Assembly (NCBI GenBank): GCA_949752735.1
Contig: OX457047.1
Span: 16,903,707 to 16,967,706 of the forward strand
DNA: 64,000 bases
DNA from: Lumbricus terrestris
Lineage: Eukaryota > Annelida > Clitellata > Crassiclitellata > Lumbricidae
Reading direction: 5' to 3'
Of this stretch, positions 51,825 to 63,229 are shown piece by piece. The notes below the pieces were generated by a model. That model was given only the letters and a program-made list of their open reading frames with translations. It was not told where the DNA came from and searched no databases. A program made the position numbers and the translations under genes. Each line of letters starts with the position of its first letter. The first letter of the stretch is position 1.

Positions 51825-52936
51825 GGGGAGCGTGCTACAAGACGCCCAGGGCGGGTAAGACGCCCACCCCCTTTAAAACGGTTGAAAAGATACATATTCG
51901 TGTTTTAGCTGTCTCATTGCATGCAGCGACATCTTGTGAACCTCCCTTAACAATAATGTTTCAGTATTCGAGCTTTTGACGCAATAAATCAATTTTCTAG
52001 ATTTTCACCACTTTTGAGTAAGTACACATTTATGATTCTGCCTAATTTTCTCTTTAGCCTTATGCAGTACCAATTCGCGCATTTCAACGTTTATTTAGGG
52101 TTCATTTATAGTTATTTTTATGGTTTTACTTAACTAGAAAACATTGACCTCGTTAAATAAAATGGCGTCATTAGAGATGGACTCGAAAATTACAAGAGGC
52201 CCATGGGCGTCTTGAATATACAGGTAACATAGAGATTACAAGAAGCCCATGGGCGTCTTGGATGTATAGGAAGCCTAGAGATTACAAGACGCCCATGAGC
52301 GTCTTTGATACTACAAGCAAATGGCCAAGAATCGATGCTTACCATGACACCATCTTCTTCCCATAAAAATACGGAGTCCATATAGAAATTTATCAGTGTT
52401 TATTGAACCTATTTCACCCTTGTTCAAAACTTCAGAGAAATGGAAAGAATTCATGAAGTGTAAAGGTTGACATTCAAAGAATTCGTGTGTGACTTTTGTC
52501 GCTAATCTGTGATTAAAGTGAAAATGACAATAATGACTTTACGGTACAACATATGAGATTGGTTTTTGCCTCTAGTGCTTTGAATTGCTTTGTAGGCCTA
52601 TCTTAAGGACTTTTAGTTTTCGTTCAATCTGTTTTTCTCTCATGCAGTTTATTGCTCTAGTCTAAAAATGCATGATTGTTTTAGTCAATTTCCATTGGTC
52701 CAAGATGCCCATCCTATGGGCGTCTTGTGGTATAGGGTTCCTAAGACGCCCAGTTTGGAGGGGTCTACTTTTTAAAATTTACCCAATTGATCTTATTGAA
52801 TTAAGTTCTATGGTTGCGGTTGTTGCTTAACCAATGACCACTCTTTATATTAGGGTCAAACATGTACTTCTCTTGGAACCCACACGGAAGAAAATCACAA
52901 TTTTCCTTAGCATGGGCGTCTTGGAGCACTCTCCCC
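51825..52936. mobile_element. 1.1 kb mariner-like element with GGGCGTCTT motifs
   Basis: Ends GGGGAGCGTGCTACAAGACG and CGTCTTGGAGCACTCTCCCC pair over their length with three mismatches. Flanking TA on both sides (51823-51824, 52937-52938). CAAGACGCCCA or its complement occurs about eight more times inside. No transposase frame. Confidence 0.75.
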
Positions 52937-52963
52937 TAGGCTACATGCATACAATGGTAACAC

Positions 52964-53195
52964 GGTGCTACGCGGTAGTGTAGCGGGTATTTTCGGTGCC
53001 TTGCAGCCGTAGGGCTGCAGGTTCCAATCCACCTCAAGCCGCCTCGTTGGGACCTTGGGCAAGTCCTTCACTCGCAATTGCTCAGCGCTTCGGCGTGAAA
53101 CTCCGATTCAGTGCCCGCGCTGTAGTCGGGAGAGTTTCTGAGTAGATATCTTGAAGGGGCGCTTTAGCAAGAGCACATACAAACAACACACAGAA
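52964..53195 (+). repeat. tRNA-derived SINE copy 8
   Basis: Head GCGGTAGTGTAGCGGGTA, decayed B box GGTTCCAATCC, intact body, tail CTTGAAGGGGCGCTTTAGC. Confidence 0.9.
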
Positions 53196-53546
53196 TTAAT
53201 AATTATTTTACCACGACTACATGGATATCTGCGGTACGCACATTGACCCCAAAACGACTTGGTTCCAGCAAGTCGATTCTATAGTCGGGATGAGAAAGTC
53301 GAACACCATGAGAGTTCAAAGAGTTCAAATTGTATTACGTCTGTGTTTAATATCACTTTCCACGTCAGCAAAGGATTTGCTTCAAAATGGAGGCCATCGA
53401 CATGAAACGCTGCCAAACAGCAGCACTTTTAAAGCTTGCCCTAATATTCTCCCGACTTATAATTATTTGCCCTAAAGATTTCATTACGATATACCTTCCC
53501 GTCCTTATCATTTAGCCTTGAACTGTTCACATTAAACAAGATTATT

Positions 53547-53763
53547 TGTGGCTGCTAGACTTTGAAACTCTCTCTCCCTCTCCCTCTCCCTCTCCCTATA
53601 CTTTTCGATCTCCTCATTTGCTTATTCTGCAGGGCCTAGGCCTATTAGTTGACTGTCAGTCTATCAGTTGTGGCTGCTGGACTTTGAAACTCTCTCTCTC
53701 CCTCTCCCTATACTTTTCGATCTCCTCATTTGCTTATTCTGCAGGGCCCAGCCTATCAGTTGA
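53547..53763. repeat. Two direct copies of a CTCTCC-containing unit
   Basis: ACTTTGAAACTCTCTC, CTATACTTTTCGATCTCC and TTATTCTGCAGGGCC occur in the same order at 53547-53650 and 53668-53763, differing mainly in the (CTCTCC)n length. Confidence 0.85.
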
Positions 53764-54619
53764 TTGATCTATTGACTTGAGTTGCGACTTGGCTTTCGTC
53801 TGCTATCAGCCAACAGTTGAACAAATTGCACATTAGACAGCGGAATGTAAACCAGGTCTTTATGACCTCGCTGCATGGAAATAATGGCCTCGTAGCTTGT
53901 GAAAATATCGCTGTCAACCAGTCTGGAGTGGATCAAAGCGCAAGACGACAGCAGCCGATAGCGCGTGTAGCCTACTTCATTAGATTATAATATAAACGAA
54001 GGTTACGAAGGCTGCAGGTCTTATAGCTTATACCCATGCCAAGCTGATTGCCGAGAGCAGTTCAACTTGTTGTTCAGTAGACGAGGTCATTTACGGTAGG
54101 AGAAGATTTAATCCAATCGAAGATTTCTCTTGTGCCACTCGATCAAATCACGTAATAATTATAATTATGGTCTATAATAATAAGTGTATTTGTAACGAAG
54201 TGTAATGCAATGTAACCTAATAATTATTACTAATTTCTAAAACGCCGTTCACAGCCATTCAGTATAGCGCTCCAAATGCGAGAACCTTGATAGAAGAAAC
54301 ATGTAGCCTACTACATCCGTACGGAGTACTTTTTTTACCATGGAACGTTATTGCCGGGGTGTTATTGCCCGGGAGTTGGTGTCTATCATATTACCGCTAA
54401 CGTGTTATAGTTCAGTGTCTCTGTTTCGGTCTACCGGTCGCTAGAACCATCTGTAAAAACTCTTAGAGAAGGCCAACAAGGTGCATAACCGATAAGTCTA
54501 AATTATTTTCTGTTTATTATTTTGTGTATGGATAACATTTTAAACTGATTCGTAATTTTATGCATGGATCGTATTTAAATTTCTAGATCAACACTCTGCA
54601 CTCCGTACAACAACAGACT
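53764..54619. other. FMO-D upstream region
   Basis: AT-rich with AATTATAATTAT runs. TTTCTAG at about 54580, 35 bases before the ATG, is an acceptor-like site, consistent with a 5' UTR intron. No other gene. Confidence 0.35.
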
Positions 54620-57600
54620 ATGAAAAGGATAGCGATAATAGGAGCCGGAGCCAGCGGACTTCCCGCTATCAAGTGCTGCCTAGATGAAGGACTCCAACCC
54701 GTTTGCTTTGAGAGATCAGATGACATTGGAGGACTATGGAACTGGAAGGAGACTCCCACGGATGGACGATCAACCGTTATGAAGTCCACCATCATCAACT
54801 CAAGCAAGGAAACGAGTTTCTACAGCGACTTCCTGGCTCCGCCTGAGTTTCCCAACTACATGCACAATAAGAAGGTTCTCAGCTACCTTCGTCTCTATGC
54901 CAAAAACTTCAACTTGATGAAATACATCCACCTCCGAACTGAGGTCAAGAGACTCAGTCAGGTGGAGAATTTCAAAGAGACCGGCCGATGGAAGTTGGAA
55001 CTGAAGGATCTGGAATCGAATTCAACGAGAACAGAAGAGTTTGACGGTGTTATGGTCTGCTCGGGTCACCACGCCGAAAAGAAGGTGGTACATTTCCCAG
55101 GACAAGAAGAATTCGAAGGAAAGATTGTCCACACCCACGAATACACCGACCATAGAGGATACGAAGGAAAACGAGTTATTGTGGTCGGCATCGGTAATTC
55201 TGGTGCAGATGTCTCTGTGGAACTGAGCAAAGTTTGTGACCAGGTATGCATGATATAAAATTTTATTATAGTATCACTTATATTCATCTGTCTAGCTTCG
55301 TCCAATGCGCCGGCTGACGGCTTCTCATAGAATGCTACTCATTGCAAATTGGCAATCGACACAGCTACAAAAGGTGCTCCTGTAAGTTGCTTAAATTATT
55401 TTTCTGAGCTAGGATCCAATATGTGTCCACGGGATGCTGAGCGCAATGACCGTTGACTATAGAGTGGCACTCCATGAGAAAAAAGGAAGAAAAAGAAAAA
55501 CAAAGAAATGCTTCCTAGTTGTTTTTTGCCTCTGGTAATAGCGACTTCCTCAGTTAAGCGATTAATGAACTGTCAATGACCGAAGCTTTAAGACAACACA
55601 GGAAAGACTGCATCGATCAGACCAATTTATTCAAGTAGATAGATCAACGCCTCTTATTGGTGCCCATTGTGAGGGTCGCTTTGAAAGTTATGGATCCAAT
55701 CATAGGCGGAGACTTGGCCCAAACCTTGGGGGGGGGGGGACGGACGAACGGTCGAATGACGGTCGCCGAAGCGCGAAGCGCCGAGCAAGGGGAAGGTATA
55801 GACAGGGGATGTGCCCCTCCCGGATTCCCCAAATGTCCAAAAAATTAATTTCGACACTATACTGTTAGCCTTTTTGGCTGTCATCTAAACGAAGTTGGTC
55901 ATCATTTCAGCGCTGATAGTCCTGGTCTAAGACTTCAAAAGTGTCTCCCAAATACCGTTTGTGAGGCACCTTTGTGAGAGGCGCCATTTTATTATTATTA
56001 TTGTCTAAATGTTTAGAATTTCCACACTGCAACAGACACACTTTTGCTTTCATTTTCACAAAACTGCTCATCATTTCGGTGTTAATAGTCCTGGTCTAAG
56101 ACTTCTAAGTGTCCCCTATGTCGAAAATATTTGAATCTCCATACTGCAATGGTAGCATTTCAGGCTGGCATTTTAACGAAACTTGCTCATAATTTCAGAG
56201 CTAATAGTCCTAGTTTAAGACTTCTAAAGTTTCCCCTTATTGTTCAAAATTTTTGAAATTTTGCACTCTGTGATGGAAATATTTTAGGCTGTGATCTAAA
56301 AAATCTCATAGTTTCATTGCTGAAAAACGTGACTTGACACTTCAATAAATGTCTCCTCCACATTGTTTAAAAATTTTCAATTTCCATATTGTACGTTTAA
56401 TTGTAAGAATTTATGCTGTCATCTTAATAAAATTGTCCAGATTTCAACGCTGATAGTAATAGTATTTAACCCTTTGAGCACTGAAATCATGAATAATTCA
56501 GAGTGTCGCATCCCAATTGTTTAAATTTTCGGATTTTCACACTGTAGCCGTAGATTTTTAAACTGTCATCTTCACAAAATTATTCATGATTTCAGTGCTC
56601 AGAGGGTTAAATACTTCAATAAATGTCGCCTCCCATTGTTTAAAATATTTTCACCTTGCAAACTGTAGGCCTAATGGGAACATTTTAGGCTGTCATCTGA
56701 TAAAAATTGCACATTATGGATATACAGTGGATAACACTAGAATTTTAGAATGATATTTCTGGAATATATTTATAACTACCCTACACGACGATTCCAGAGC
56801 TACAACAGAGCGCCTCCTCTAGGCTGCCCCAGCTGACGACCGATCAAAACTCGAGAGTTTTCATCGCATGACGGTTTTCTGAGGCCTAATATTAAAAGCG
56901 TTGAAGCTCTTGCACATGACATTAAAATCGACTTTTCGTGCAGTGATTAGACTCGACTCACACGTCCTGATTAATATTTTCTCACCGAGACTCGAGGGTT
57001 CGTATAATCTTCGTCCTCATAGTTTTGAACTCCCGACGAAAGAAATTATATTTCTCGAGTGCTTAACAGACACTCGACCATTGCCCCTCTTTCTGACTTC
57101 CACCCATTTGATTGAAGTATGATTTTGTTTATCACTTCTTATTTGTAACTGGCTGCGATGTGGGGGGCGTATATGCATCTCATTCCCTCCACCAAAGTCT
57201 TTGGAGGGACCGTCCCTCCTGTTCCCTAAGTCCACGTCCATGGATGCAATAAAATAGAAATTGCTTTTCAATCAATCAATCAATCAATCTTTTACTGAAA
57301 CCTTTGCCAAAAAACGACAACAGAATAGGCACAGCAAAAGCAGTATCACAAAAAGCAATTTGGCACATAGGTGACAAGGGACCCCAAAAGGGATAATAAT
57401 CCCGCTAAGGAGGTACCCCCATTTACCATGAAACAGATACTGACAGATCAGGAGTTAAACCATGTTCATTGACTGTGCAATTCACGAAGATAAATGTAAT
57501 ATACTGTTATACACTAAATGTTTATTGATGGTTGAAGATGGACTTCTAAAGCATGTCTGATTAATTTTAAAGCATTGATGAGAGAAAAATAGTAGACTAA

Positions 57601-58265
57601 CAAACGGTTACAGTAACGCTTTCGCTAATTGAATCCGTTTAATGCTGATTTAGGTTTATCAAAGTACGAGACGTGGAGCTTGGATTATTCAGAGAATCTC
57701 CGACAATGGACTTCCATTAGACTGCGCCCACTTCACACGCTTCGAGAACTATCTGATGGGTTTCCTGTCCTTCAATCGCCTCTGCGACATGTCGGAGAGA
57801 TGGCTGAATAAACAGTTCAACCACGAAATGTACGGACTCAAGCCAGAGCATCGCATCTGGTCCCAACATCCTACGATCAGTGACGACCTGCCCAACCGAC
57901 TCATCGCCGGAAGTGTCATCCTGAAACCGGATATCCGCCGACTTCGTGGTCGATCGGTGGAGTTTGTAGATGGATCAGTTCTCGACGACATCGATGTCAT
58001 CATCAGCGCCACCGGATATCTGTTTGGCTTTCCCTTCATCGACCACAAGGCGTTCGAGGTCAAGGACAATCTGGTCAAGCTGTACAAGTTGGCATTCCCA
58101 CCAGACATATCACCTCCCACAATTGCCGTCATTGGTTGCCTGCAGCCTCTGGGAGGCGTCTTGCCATGTTCCGAGATGCAGAGTCGGTTGGTCACTCGGG
58201 TGTTCAAGGTAAGCGTTCAGGAAGTTCGCTGGGACGTTCAGCAAGCAGCTTGTATAGGCCTGTAT

Positions 58266-58333
<68 letters not shown>

Positions 58334-61300
58334 GGTGGTGGTGGTGGTGGTGGTGGTGGTGGTGACGATGATGATGATGGTGGTGATGATGATGATGATG
58401 ATGATGATGACGAGTTTTCTGCCCGAAGTCAGGTTCATTGGCTTTACGCCTCTGCGGATGAGAAGAGTGATGCTGTTTCACGTTGCTTTTTTCGCAGACA
58501 ATAATTATTGTGGGTGAGCAACTTGTCCAAGGTCGCTGCGTATGCTGGCTTGAAGTAGATTCGAATCTGCGACCCTTCTGAAAATATTGGCCTATATAAT
58601 TATATACGTTGCATATAATTATAATTATATATAATTATATGAACTGAGTAGATATTAAACTCTTATTGGTCCATTGTGAGAGAAATATTGATGTCTGCGT
58701 AGTAATGCCTTGATAGTCTGCCTGCAAGTGCTGTAGGCAAGTAAGGTGGTGCAGATTGAGAATGACTTGCAGTTGTTCATGTGTCTTTTATCTGACTGCC
58801 GCTAACAATGATCGCGTAATTTTTCGTGAAAAGTTTTAATTTTCTGTTACATAAATACAAAATTAAAACTTTATTTGCTTTAAAAATATGATCAGAAATG
58901 GCCTTGCATGCGTTCCCAAATTGATGGACATCTGAAAGAAGATGGCTTGTGTGTGAATGAATTGAACCCCGTTGCTGATTCTAGAGGTTCGTAGCTTACT
59001 AGTTTGTCGTTTAGGTGCTACCAAACACCAAGAGACTGGTATTAACGATTATGCTAAATAGCAATTGTAGTAAATTAGGCTTGATTGCTTTGATAAGTGC
59101 ATAAGGCATGCATAATTATACGGTAAGCATTGTGCTGCATTGAGTTGTTTCTTCTACCATATGAAGGGGGATGTTCGTTTGCCATCATCTGACGTCATGT
59201 GGGCGGAAGTAAATGCAAGAAATGACGGCGTTCTTCAGCGTTATGTGACGTCGACTCGACACACGATTCAGATCGACTACCAGCCTTTCATGGATGAACT
59301 CGCGGAAATAATCGGATGCAAGCCTGATCTGTGTAAGTATAGGCTATACCAGCATTGGGAAAATAATGTCGCAATCGCCATCGCCATCACCGTCACCATC
59401 ACCATCACCACCACCATCACCATCACCACCACCACCATCATCATCATCGTCATCGTCACCGCAACCGCCACTACCACCACCATCACCACCACCATCAACT
59501 TTCATTTTGAACGTGGTCACATCTGACAGTTTTATGTTCACCTTGCACTCTATGAAACTTTTGCATTGACCACGATTCCGCATAGGCTACCATGCACCGC
59601 CTACAATAAATTGCTGTCATCGGTTGCCTTCAGCCTCTGCCAAAGCACGAGGATACGCGTACCCTAAAATAGAATACGTTAAAATACGTACGTACCTTTC
59701 AAAAAATAGAATACGCGTATGGTACGTACCATACACGACAATTTTATTTATGGTTTACTCAGCGACCCATATAGCCAACGCATAATCTGACGTCAACTGT
59801 AGGCCTATGCGTCATTGAGACCGGTACTTCCGGTAGGCCTAGCGTAGAAGTAAATTTAATTCGATAAATTCTTTGGTTATAATTAATTTATTGCAAATTG
59901 TACTGTCTTTCTGATGTGAGCTAAGTACACGTCGCTGGTTTGAAAATTGGTGTAGCCTAACTCGAAAGTTGCAGTAGGCTATATCTATTATATAATAGCC
60001 TACGCATCAGTCAGCGAGTCAGCGATGCCCAGAGAACGTGGGAAGGAATGGACGCACGTGAAAGTTTTGAAAAATGCGAAAAACAGTTATTTGATTGAAT
60101 GCAATTTTTTCGACAAGCAGTTCTGGGTTGGATCAGGCAATCGCATAAGAACACATCTTTGAAGTGCTGCAGCAGAACTGAGACGACTGACTGACATTAG
60201 TGCATTAAATGCAATGTATGCTGGATAAACATAGACCTACAATATAGCTTTGCAGCAATTTACTACGCCGTATAGTCTACTGGGTGGTGAATGTTTGCTT
60301 AAATTAAATTGAACATTCTTATAATGAGCAATGACGTGGCTAACGTATTTTATTTATTGTTTACGTACCCTAAAATAGGGTACGTTAAAATACGTACGTA
60401 CCTTTCAAAAAATAGAATACGTATGGTACGTACCCTCGAGCTTTGGCCTCTGCTGATTTATTTTATTTAAAATATTCGTTCACGATGGTCAATTTTTGGC
60501 GCATTATATTCTGAGGGAAACAACCAGTAGAAAAATTTGACCTAAGGGTCTATGGCGACAAGGGCAGGCGACATAAATTCCAGGCCATGGGTAGAGCAGT
60601 GTTGGCCCTAAGACATAGGGCTACGCCCTACAGCATTTAATTTACAACCGTGATTTTTATTCAGACGTTAACACGTTTTTATTCAGGCATAATTATGTTC
60701 ACTGTCTGGCGTCTGCAGCTGCTGCAGTGGTTCAGGCAATAAACCGGGTCATGCAGACCTTAGAAACTTAGATGTCTTCCAACCGCTTACGACTAAATCC
60801 AAACAAGACCCAATACATATGGCTCGACACTCGCCAGCAACTTGCAAAACTTAACTTGGAAACTTTAACTCTTGAATTTCCTAGGATTACATTTGCCTCC
60901 TGTGTTCGGGACCTTAGACCCGGTCTATGGTTTCACAATAGACCGGGAGCTGACGTTCTCGAAACACATAAATATACTTTGTCGTGATTGTCACTACCAA
61001 CTACCGTACGTCAACTTAAGATGGTATCTCGATCGCTGACCCCTACTGCTGCTGCCACTCTTGTCCACGCCTTTGTGGTCTCTCGCCTCGACTATCGTAG
61101 TGCACTCTATGTCGGGCTCCCCGCGATCCGGATTGGGTGTCTTGACCGGGTTCTGCGAACAACCGCACGTCTTATTGGTCGCATCCCTAAATTTGATGAA
61201 GTCGTGGAGTTTATGCGGAATGTCCTCTACTGGATTCCGATTCCACAGCGGATCACTTATTGGGTTTCTGCATTAGTCTGGCGCTGCATGGAGGGTCTAG

Positions 61301-61397
61301 CTCCCATGTACCTGCAGGAACTCTGCTGTACCACCTCTGGTGTCCAGCAACAAGCGCTTTTTAGTAGATATCTTGAAGGTGCGCTATATAAATAGTC

Positions 61398-61444
<47 letters not shown>

Positions 61445-63229
61445 GGACTATATATATATATATATTTGGAAAGGCATATATTATAAACTTTGTATATCCA
61501 CCTAACCGCTGTTACCATGAAAAAGTCAACCAGTTCCTGGGCATTTGTCTCTGGGTCCCTTCTCGGCGGGTCTGTGGACCTAAATGGCCGGGTGGAACGT
61601 CTGGGAAGACTTTTCCGGGATGGTGGTCTAAATCCGGTCAAATAGTTAACTGATGAAATGCATTATTAAATGACAGCAGACGGGTGAGAGGAATGCGTAG
61701 TTGGCAAAATTGTTCTAGAACCACACTGTATGAGACAGACTCTGTATATCTACAGAAAAACTCATGGCAGCAGTGTTGCCATTACTTTGTCTGTATTTTC
61801 ACATACTTCTGTAAAATTATATACATACTTTTTCTGTGAATGGAGCCTTTTCTGTAAATGATTCACATATATTTTTCTGTGATAATTTACAGTTATATTC
61901 GGTTAAAGGAACCGATTTTCTGGAAAATATATACTGATTTTCCCGGTAATTTTAAGGAAATTCGATTTAATTTATGTATTATTTAGCCTGCTTATATACC
62001 GATTTTTCTGTAATTTTAAGGAAATTCCATTTAATTTCTGTATTCATTAGCCTGCTTATATACCGATTTTTCTGTAATTTAAAGGAAATTCGATTTAATT
62101 TCTGTATTTATTAGCCTGTTAATATACCGGTTTTTCTGTAATTTTAAGGAAATTCGATTTAATTTGTGTATTATTTAGCCTGCTTATATACCGATTTTTC
62201 TGTAATTCTAAGGAAATCTGATTTAATTTCTGTATTAATTATCTTCTAATATACAGGTTTTCTGCAAATTGACAGCTGTGTTGCGGTATAATTGGTCATT
62301 TAAAGGGTTTTCTGAAAGGCAGTTATTACCGACAGTTTTGCATGATAGAAGATTAGCATAAACAGTAGAAAAGACCACTGATGTCAACGATAAAAGGAAA
62401 CAGAGGAAGCACATTCGTCATATATGAAAGGCGATAATTTCCTATAGAAATAATGTGAAGGACAGGAGAATTATAATACATGCATGCAATGCATACATAC
62501 GCATATATGCCTACATACACACATGTATGCATGTGCATATGTTGAAGATTTGGTATTAATTAGCATATTGATACTAGAATTCCCATATAGACCTATTGTA
62601 GGTTATGCACATCATAATGTCATTCATACATTTGGATCAGCGTGTACGATACTTATGTGATGCCCACTTCGGTATATGAAATATTGTCATACTTTTTGAA
62701 CGCATCTTTAAAATATAGGCCTACATAATTATGCTGCCGATTGTTTGTTTGAATCCATAATAGTTATGTGGCTCTAGATACTGAATACGCGCACTAAAAC
62801 ATGAGTAATGTAGTCTATTATGTTTGAATCAGTAGACCCTAAAAGAGAACCTTTGTGGATAATAGAAAAATAGACAGAAGAACCTGAACACTAGAGATAG
62901 GCGTGCAAACAAAATCAGGATATGGAACACTTGTTATCTCAACTCGTAATATTATCCGTCACTTGATTGTAGATCGCCTGCTTCTGACGGATCCGAAGCT
63001 GGCGATTTCGATGTTCTTTGGACCTATCGCACCCTCCCACTACCGAGTCATGGGCCACGGCGCTTGGCCCGGGGCCAGGGATGCCATCCTGACTATCATG
63101 GATCGTGTTGCTGCGCCGTTAAGGATGAAAACATACCCGAAGAACGGCCAATCTTCCACAATGAGAGTTCTTTTTTTCGTCTTGCTGGCCATTGCTCTGT
63201 GTTTTCTTGCGATTTATTTGAGTAAATGA
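54620..63229 (+). CDS. FMO-like: Flavin-containing monooxygenase, cluster copy D
   Basis: Fourth and most divergent FMO of the array. Exons 54620-55243, 57654-58208, 59167-59332 and 62973-63229 join with GT/AG and phases 0, 0, 1 to give 533 residues. Seen: GAGASG at 8-13 (one extra N-terminal residue, MKRIAIIG), FEGKIVHTHEY at 165-175, NADPH fingerprint GIGNSG at 190-195, SATGY at 326-330 and a C-terminal anchor ending IYLSK. SATGY is closer to the ATGY of vertebrate FMOs than the CCTGY of A to C, so D may be the more ancestral form (inference). Exon 2 begins VYQSTRRGAW, with Gln for Leu. Intron 1 contains a 1.5 kb hAT-like element. Intron 2 begins with a (GAT)n/(GTG)n block about 55 bp after the donor. 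Intron 3 (3.6 kb) carries an FMO exon relic, an 0.8 kb hAT-like insertion, a LINE fragment and a 64-bp tandem array. Confidence 0.94.
55701..57242. mobile_element. 1.54 kb hAT-like element in FMO-D intron 1
   Basis: Ends CATAGGCGGAGACTT and AAGTCCACGTCCATG (imperfect pair). Flanks GATCCAAT (55693-55700) and GATGCAAT (57243-57250) differ once. The interior is about eight diverged units of about 100 bp with TTCCACACTGCAA and TCATCATTTC blocks, like 2600-3236. No transposase. Confidence 0.75.
57272..57430. repeat. (CAAT)n tail and dispersed repeat
   Basis: Five CAAT units, then TTTTACTGAAACC and AATCCCGCTAAGGAGG, resembling 13497-13710. Probably a - strand SINE or LINE end. Confidence 0.4.
58266..58412. 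repeat. (GAT)n and (GTG)n microsatellite in FMO-D intron 2
   Basis: GAT run, then GTG run, then GAT again. It starts 57 bp after the exon 2 donor and yields homopolymer frames on both strands. Confidence 0.95.
58512..58580 (-). repeat. SINE fragment, tRNA-like part
   Basis: The - strand has GGGTCGCAGATTCGAATCTA then CAAGCC, CGCAGCGACC and TTGGACAAGTTGC. Body and tail are missing. Confidence 0.6.
59368..59505. repeat. (CAC)n/(CAT)n microsatellite in FMO-D intron 3
   Basis: Starts 36 bases after the exon 3 donor. Confidence 0.95.
59605..59640 (+). pseudogene. FMO exon 2 relic in FMO-D intron 3
   Basis: ATTGCTGTCATCGGTTGCCT onward encodes IAVIGCLQPL, exactly the peptide of FMO-D exon 2, with silent differences from 58117-58148. 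It stops where the 59641 element begins and does not continue as FMO after it. Confidence 0.65.
59641..60445. mobile_element. hAT-like element in FMO-D intron 3
   Basis: Ends CAAAGCACGAGGATACG and CGTACCCTCGAGCTTTG, flanked by exact 8-bp GCCTCTGC at 59633-59640 and 60446-60453. A direct block CCCTAAAATAG then CGTTAAAATACGTACGTACC occurs near both ends. No transposase. Confidence 0.9.
60740..61400 (+). mobile_element. LINE RT C-terminal part, SINE-partner family
   Basis: Encodes SSNRLRLNPNKTQYIWLDTR, then after a frameshift near 60970 SRSLTPTAAATLVHAFVVSR, LDRVLRTTARLIGRIPKF and LYWIPIPQRITYWVSALVWR. The tail TATCTTGAAGGTGCGCTATA is kept but the last 60 codons are deleted. (AAT)n follows. Confidence 0.85.
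61400..61466. repeat. (AAT)n and (AT)n microsatellites
   Basis: AAT run directly on the LINE tail, then ATATAT at 61452-61466. Confidence 0.95.
61935..62265. repeat. 64-bp tandem repeat, about 5 copies
   Basis: Landmark CCGATTTTTCTGTAAT or CCGGTTTTT at 61999, 62063, 62127 and 62191, then a CAGGTTTTCTG variant at 62254. In FMO-D intron 3. Confidence 0.9.

Noticed and set aside
58110..58517. Poly-Met, poly-Val, poly-His and poly-Asp frames on both strands
   Set aside because: Microsatellite (GAT)n/(GTG)n in FMO-D intron 2. The true exon ends at the donor at 58209.
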